NCBI GenBank assembly: GCA_036496265.1
Contig: DASXLL010000272.1
Span: forward strand, 1 to 9,344
DNA length: 9,344 bases
Direction: 5' to 3'
Source of the DNA: CAYLLN01 sp036496265
GTDB lineage: Bacteria > Planctomycetota > Planctomycetia > Pirellulales > Pirellulaceae
The notes under the pieces were generated by a model. It had not been told where the DNA came from and searched no databases. It was given only the letters and a program-made list of their open reading frames with translations. The translations under genes were made by a program, and so were the position numbers. Positions 5,548-9,344 of the stretch are shown piece by piece. Within the stretch, counting starts at the first letter, position 1, and every line of letters starts with the position of its first letter.

Positions 5548-7646
5548 TGGGAGTCCTTGCGCCGCTTTATCTGGCAGGCCTCGCTGCGTTGTCGCTGCCG
5601 CTGATCTTTCATTTGATCCGCCGCACGCCGCGAGGCCGGCGCGAGTTCAGCTCGCTCATGTTTTTGTTGCCGTCGCCGCCGCGGCTGACGCGACGGAGCC
5701 GGTTGGATCAGATTCTGTTACTTCTCTTGCGGTTGGCGGCTTTGGCGCTCTTGGCGTTTGCTTTTGCGCGGCCATTTTTGCGCGAATCGGCGACGCTCGC
5801 GCTCGAAGACTTGCCGGCGCGGCGGGTGGCGATTCTGGTCGATTCTAGTGCGAGCATGCGCCGCAGCGATTTGTGGAATCAAGCCTTGAGTCAGGTCGAG
5901 AAAGAGCTGACAAGTTTAGGTCCGCATGATGAAGTGGCGCTTTATACATTCGGCGATCGGCTGAAAACGGAAGTTGGCTTTGAATCTGGCTCAGACGAAG
6001 TCGAGGCGGCGGGAAAGCGGCTGGACATTGTCCGGGCGTCGGCCAAGAAGTTGCGGCCAACCTGGCAGGGAACGGACCTGGCGGCGGCGCTCGTTGAAGT
6101 GGCCCGCGAGCTCGACGAGACAAGCGATGTGAAGCAACACAGCGCCGATCCCCAAGTCATCGTGATCAGCGATTTTCAGAAGAGCGCGCGGCTGGAAACA
6201 CTGCAGGGTTTTGAATGGCCGAAGCGCGTGCAGATGGTGGCGCGGCCGCTGGTTGCCAAACGAACAACGAATGCGGCTGCTCAACTGTTGACGAGCGAGG
6301 AAGATTCGCCGCTGACGGATGCTCGCGTGCGGGTTGTGAATGCGGCCAATTCGAAAGATGAGCAGTTTTATGTGGCCTGGTCCGGAGAGGGCCTGAAGGG
6401 CCAATCGTCGAGCGAGACGGCCGTGTATGTTCCCGCGGGTCAAAGCCGGGTTGTTAAGCTGCCGCGACCCGAGGAGAGCCTCACCGCGGATCGCATCGCG
6501 CTCCGCGGTGATGACGACGAGTTTGATAATACTTTTTTCGCCGTGCCGCCACGCAAGCAGCAGATCACCATCGTCTATTTTGGCGATGATGCGGCGAATG
6601 ACCGGCAGGGACAGCGGTATTACCTGGAAATCGCGACGAGCGACGACGCGCTGCGACAGGTGAAGATCGAGACGTCAGCGGCCAGTGACAGAGCCAAGGC
6701 GTTGACGGCTCAGCCGCCGCCGCATGTCGCCGTTGTGACCACGAAACTGCCATCGCAGGTTCAGGCCTCGTTAAAACAGTTCGTCGAAAGCGGAGGTACG
6801 CTGCTCATGGCGCCCGAAGATGAGGAAGCGGCCAAAGACATCCTTTCGCTCGTTGATGACGTCGAACTCGCTACTAAGCCCGTTACGGCCGATTATTTAC
6901 TACTCGGCGAAATCGACTTCTCGCATTCGCTCTTCGCGCCGTTCGCCAATCCGCGCTACAGCGACTTCACCAAAATCCATTTTTGGAAGCATCGCTCGCT
7001 GACACTTAAAGAGAACTCTCGCACAAGAGTTGTCGCCAAGTTTGACAGCGGCGAACCGGCAATTATCGAACGTGCGGTGGGGCGCGGACGGGTTATTGTC
7101 TTCGCCAGTGGCTGGCAGCCGGAAGAAAGTCAGCTCGCGCTTTCGACCAAGTTCGTTCCGATGATGGGAGCATTGCTCGATATGGCCTGCGGTCCGAGCG
7201 CGTCGTTGGCCGGTGTGGCGGTTGGTCAAACGGTGGATATCGCGAGTATTTCCGCTGATCAGCCGCTTGTTGTTCACAAGCCGGATGGCGCGGAAGCCAG
7301 CATTGTCCGTGGTGCGGAATCCTTTGGCGAGGTTGATCAGCCGGGAGTTTATGAAATCCGAGGCGGCGCGACGCCAGCATTCTTCGCTGCTAATCTCGCG
7401 GCTGCGGAGAGCAATACGGCGCCGCTGGAGCTAGAGAAACTGGAACAACTGGGCGTTAATATGAAAACGGTCTTGTCGCGCGCTGCGCGGCTGGACCGCA
7501 TTCGCCAAGAGCGCGATACCGAGCTAGAGAGTCGTCAGAAAATCTGGCGGTGGCTGTTGGCCGGCGCGCTCGGGGTGCTTGTTCTGGAAACGTTGTTGGC
7601 CGGGCTTGCGGCCCGGCAGATCACCACGGCGGAGGCTTTGGCATGA
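5547..7646 (+). CDS. BatA-like membrane protein with VWA domain and GATase-like region
   Basis: The protein has 699 residues. The N-terminus matches the BatA-type double-membrane-segment domain: a first segment (about 5-24) ending in LIFHLIRR, the REFSSLMFL stretch, and a second segment (about 52-75) ending in FARPFL. The VWA domain follows, with an intact metal site: DSSAS (99-103), Thr176 in GTDLAAAL, and Asp209 in ISDFQ. A middle region from about 330 to 560 contains ITIVYFGDD and FVESGGTLLMAPEDEE (412-427), resembling the amidotransferase-like fold also suggested for DUF4159 proteins; no catalytic Cys triad is evident. A third membrane segment lies near the C-terminus (about 667-688). The bulk should face the periplasm. 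It is the membrane partner of the MoxR and DUF58 proteins. The start overlaps the DUF58 stop by one base and its stop overlaps the next start by four (ATGA). Confidence 0.93.
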   Translation: MGVLAPLYLAGLAALSLPLIFHLIRRTPRGRREFSSLMFLLPSPPRLTRRSRLDQILLLLLRLAALALLAFAFARPFLRESATLALEDLPARRVAILVDSSASMRRSDLWNQALSQVEKELTSLGPHDEVALYTFGDRLKTEVGFESGSDEVEAAGKRLDIVRASAKKLRPTWQGTDLAAALVEVARELDETSDVKQHSADPQVIVISDFQKSARLETLQGFEWPKRVQMVARPLVAKRTTNAAAQLLTSEEDSPLTDARVRVVNAANSKDEQFYVAWSGEGLKGQSSSETAVYVPAGQSRVVKLPRPEESLTADRIALRGDDDEFDNTFFAVPPRKQQITIVYFGDDAANDRQGQRYYLEIATSDDALRQVKIETSAASDRAKALTAQPPPHVAVVTTKLPSQVQASLKQFVESGGTLLMAPEDEEAAKDILSLVDDVELATKPVTADYLLLGEIDFSHSLFAPFANPRYSDFTKIHFWKHRSLTLKENSRTRVVAKFDSGEPAIIERAVGRGRVIVFASGWQPEESQLALSTKFVPMMGALLDMACGPSASLAGVAVGQTVDIASISADQPLVVHKPDGAEASIVRGAESFGEVDQPGVYEIRGGATPAFFAANLAAAESNTAPLELEKLEQLGVNMKTVLSRAARLDRIRQERDTELESRQKIWRWLLAGALGVLVLETLLAGLAARQITTAEALA
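7631..7635 (+). promoter_or_regulatory. Ribosome binding site (GGAGG) for the DUF4175-like gene
   Basis: GGAGG lies seven bases before ATG 7643, inside the end of the BatA-like gene, and supports the ATGA overlap start. Confidence 0.75.
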
Positions 7647-9344
7647 ACCAACATCGTTTGCTGTTTGAGCTCGATCGAGTGGCCCAGCGTTTTCGGATGC
7701 TGAGGCTGTGGCAATATCTATCGGCCGCCTGGCTCATTGCGGCGTTCGTAGGTTTGGCCGCACTGGCGCTCAAGTTCGCGACACAAATGCCTTTGGGCGC
7801 AGCCGTACCAGTGGTGTGCGTCGCGGCTGTCATGCTGACGATTGCTTTTGTGTGGATGGCAACGCTGACCGCTCGCGACGACCGCTGGGTCGCGCGGCAG
7901 ATCGAAGCGGCGTTTCCCGATTTGCACTCGTGCTTGATTACGGCCGTCGAGCAGCGGCCGAGCTTGCCCAATGGTCGCTTCGGCTATCTGCAAGCGAACG
8001 TCATTCATCAAGCGCTGGCGCACGCCGATCGGCACGAGTGGCGGCAGGTCGTGCCGACGGCGCGGATCGCGACGGCGGCGGCCGGCAACGCCGCGGCGCT
8101 CACGCTGTTCCTGGTCGTGCTCGGTGGGATTGCCTTTTTGAAGGTGTCGCCGTCTTCAGCGTCGGCTTTGTTGGCCGCGCTGCGGCCGTCGGGCAGTGGC
8201 GGCGGATTCGCTGTGACCGTCGAGCCGGGCGATACGGAAGTCGAGCGGGGCACGAGCTTGCTGGTGCTGGCCAAGATCGCCGGGCAAATGCCGCCTGACG
8301 CAATGCTGATCATGAAGCCGAGCGAGGGCGAGGGTGAGGAATCGCGGCTGGCCATGGCAGCGAGTCTGAACGACCCTGTTTTCGGGGGCCGTATTCCGGT
8401 TGTCGATCAGCCGCTGGATTATCAGATCGAGCTGGGTGGGCAAACGACAAAGCTTTATCACGTCACCGTATTTGAATACCCGCGGCTGGAGAAAGCTGAC
8501 GCGCGGTTGGTCTATCCGTCGTACACCGGTGCGGAGCCGCGGACGATCAACGATGTGCGGACGCTGTCGGTCGTGGAAGGAACGGAGCTGACGCTCGTTT
8601 GCTATTTGAACAAGCCGGTCACGTCGGCCGTGTTGACCGAGGATAAGCGCGAGCCAATCGTTTTGGCGGCGACGGAAGGCGAGAAGCCCGCCTATCAAAT
8701 GGTGCTGCAATGCATCGAGACGCGACGGCTGAAGCTGGAACTAGTTGATGCGACGGGACGGAAGAATGTGAAACCGGCGACGTTTGTGATCAACGTTTTG
8801 CCGAATAAGCCGGTAGTTTTGAAGCCGATTTTTCCGGCGAAGGACATTGAAGTTTCGGCGCTGGAGGAAATCGAGGTCAAAGGCACGGCGTTCGATGATT
8901 ATAGCGTCAAGCGCTATGGAATTGCATACTCGTTGTCGGGCCAGCAGCCGGTGGAAGTTGTTTTGGGTCAAGACGCGGCTGGCAAGCAGAAGCATGAGCT
9001 GGCCCACACGATTTCGTTGGAGTCGCTGAAGGCCGAGGCCGACGATTTGCTTTCCTATCACTTCTGGGCGGAGGACTTCGGAGCGGATGGTGGACTGCGG
9101 CGAAGTGAAAGCGATATGTATTTCGCGGAGGTGCGGCCGTTTGAAGAGATTTTTCGGCAAGGCGAGCCGCCGCCGGGTGGGCAACAGCAACAACAGCAAA
9201 ATCAAAGCCCCAACGCGATGCAGGCGCAGCAGCTTGCGGAATTGCAAAAGGAAATCATTAACGCAACGTGGAAGGTGATTCGCCGGGAGATCGGCAGCAA
9301 GCTCACGGCCCCGTTCGCGGACGATGTGGAGCAGATTCGGCTGT
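7643..9344 (+). CDS. Large DUF4175-like membrane protein, 3' partial
   Basis: The frame is open from ATG 7643 to the window end, 567 codons with no stop. The protein begins with a charged amphipathic helix, then two membrane segments (about 26-46 and 52-75), a soluble stretch with VARQIEAAFPDLHSCLITAVEQ-like text (83-104), and a third membrane segment (about 146-167). After this come beta-rich domains, with the family motif LVYPSYTG (289-296) and a second domain opening near FVINVLPNKPVV. PFEEIFRQGEPPPGG (499-513) is followed by six Gln (514-519) and the beginning of a charged helical, probably coiled-coil region (QLAELQKEIINATWK). Such proteins sit downstream of BatA-like genes in planctomycetes and often reach about 1000 residues or more, so a large part is missing here. 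Its function is unknown; it probably presents a large extracytoplasmic scaffold to the MoxR/VWA system. The gene overlaps its neighbour by four bases (ATGA) and has a strong ribosome site. Confidence 0.88.
   Translation, partial: MNQHRLLFELDRVAQRFRMLRLWQYLSAAWLIAAFVGLAALALKFATQMPLGAAVPVVCVAAVMLTIAFVWMATLTARDDRWVARQIEAAFPDLHSCLITAVEQRPSLPNGRFGYLQANVIHQALAHADRHEWRQVVPTARIATAAAGNAAALTLFLVVLGGIAFLKVSPSSASALLAALRPSGSGGGFAVTVEPGDTEVERGTSLLVLAKIAGQMPPDAMLIMKPSEGEGEESRLAMAASLNDPVFGGRIPVVDQPLDYQIELGGQTTKLYHVTVFEYPRLEKADARLVYPSYTGAEPRTINDVRTLSVVEGTELTLVCYLNKPVTSAVLTEDKREPIVLAATEGEKPAYQMVLQCIETRRLKLELVDATGRKNVKPATFVINVLPNKPVVLKPIFPAKDIEVSALEEIEVKGTAFDDYSVKRYGIAYSLSGQQPVEVVLGQDAAGKQKHELAHTISLESLKAEADDLLSYHFWAEDFGADGGLRRSESDMYFAEVRPFEEIFRQGEPPPGGQQQQQQNQSPNAMQAQQLAELQKEIINATWKVIRREIGSKLTAPFADDVEQIRL

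Noticed and set aside
7708..8298. Open frame of 196 codons in another + frame within the DUF4175-like gene
   Set aside because: The product is Arg/Ala/Gly-rich without domain signals, while the frame from 7643 has membrane segments, family motifs and a ribosome site.

Overview
The window is a dense, one-directional gene array on the + strand: eight protein genes, intergenic gaps of 0 to 21 bases, three overlapping junctions and no RNA genes. The gene order (TPR/peptidase-MA protein, DUF4159 protein, MoxR ATPase, DUF58 protein, BatA/VWA membrane protein, DUF4175-like membrane protein) and the wording of several motifs point to a planctomycete, most likely of the Pirellulales type. That assignment is inference from family knowledge; no phylogenetic marker lies in the window. 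Hand counts put GC in the mid-50s to low 60s percent over most genes.

Layout: (1) 1-2016 is the 3' part of a TPR protein with a gluzincin metallopeptidase (peptidase MA) domain; its start lies upstream. (2) 2036-2902 is an exported DUF4159 protein with a Gly/Tyr-rich insert. (3) 2924-3166 and 3166-3483 are two small genes joined by a TAATG overlap: an 80-residue stand-alone ParB/Srx-like protein and a 105-residue aromatic-rich protein of unknown function. (4) 3496-4512 is a MoxR AAA+ ATPase starting at GTG. (5) 4528-5547 is a DUF58 protein with a complete von Willebrand A (VWA) metal site. (6) 5547-7646 is a BatA-like membrane protein with a second complete VWA site. (7) 7643 to the window end is a large DUF4175-like membrane protein, cut by the window edge.

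How they may work together: MoxR ATPases next to DUF58 and BatA-like VWA proteins form a widespread module thought to act as a chaperone or assembly system for envelope or metal-dependent proteins. The cytosolic ATPase and DUF58 protein would act at the inner face of the membrane. The BatA-like and DUF4175-like proteins would span the membrane with large extracytoplasmic domains. The DUF4159 protein and perhaps the peptidase would lie outside. The two small genes between DUF4159 and MoxR are the least explained part and the best candidate for something undescribed.

No promoter, terminator, insertion sequence, CRISPR array, tRNA or rRNA was found. The whole window reads like the inside of one operon, with its promoter upstream of base 1 and its end downstream of 9344.
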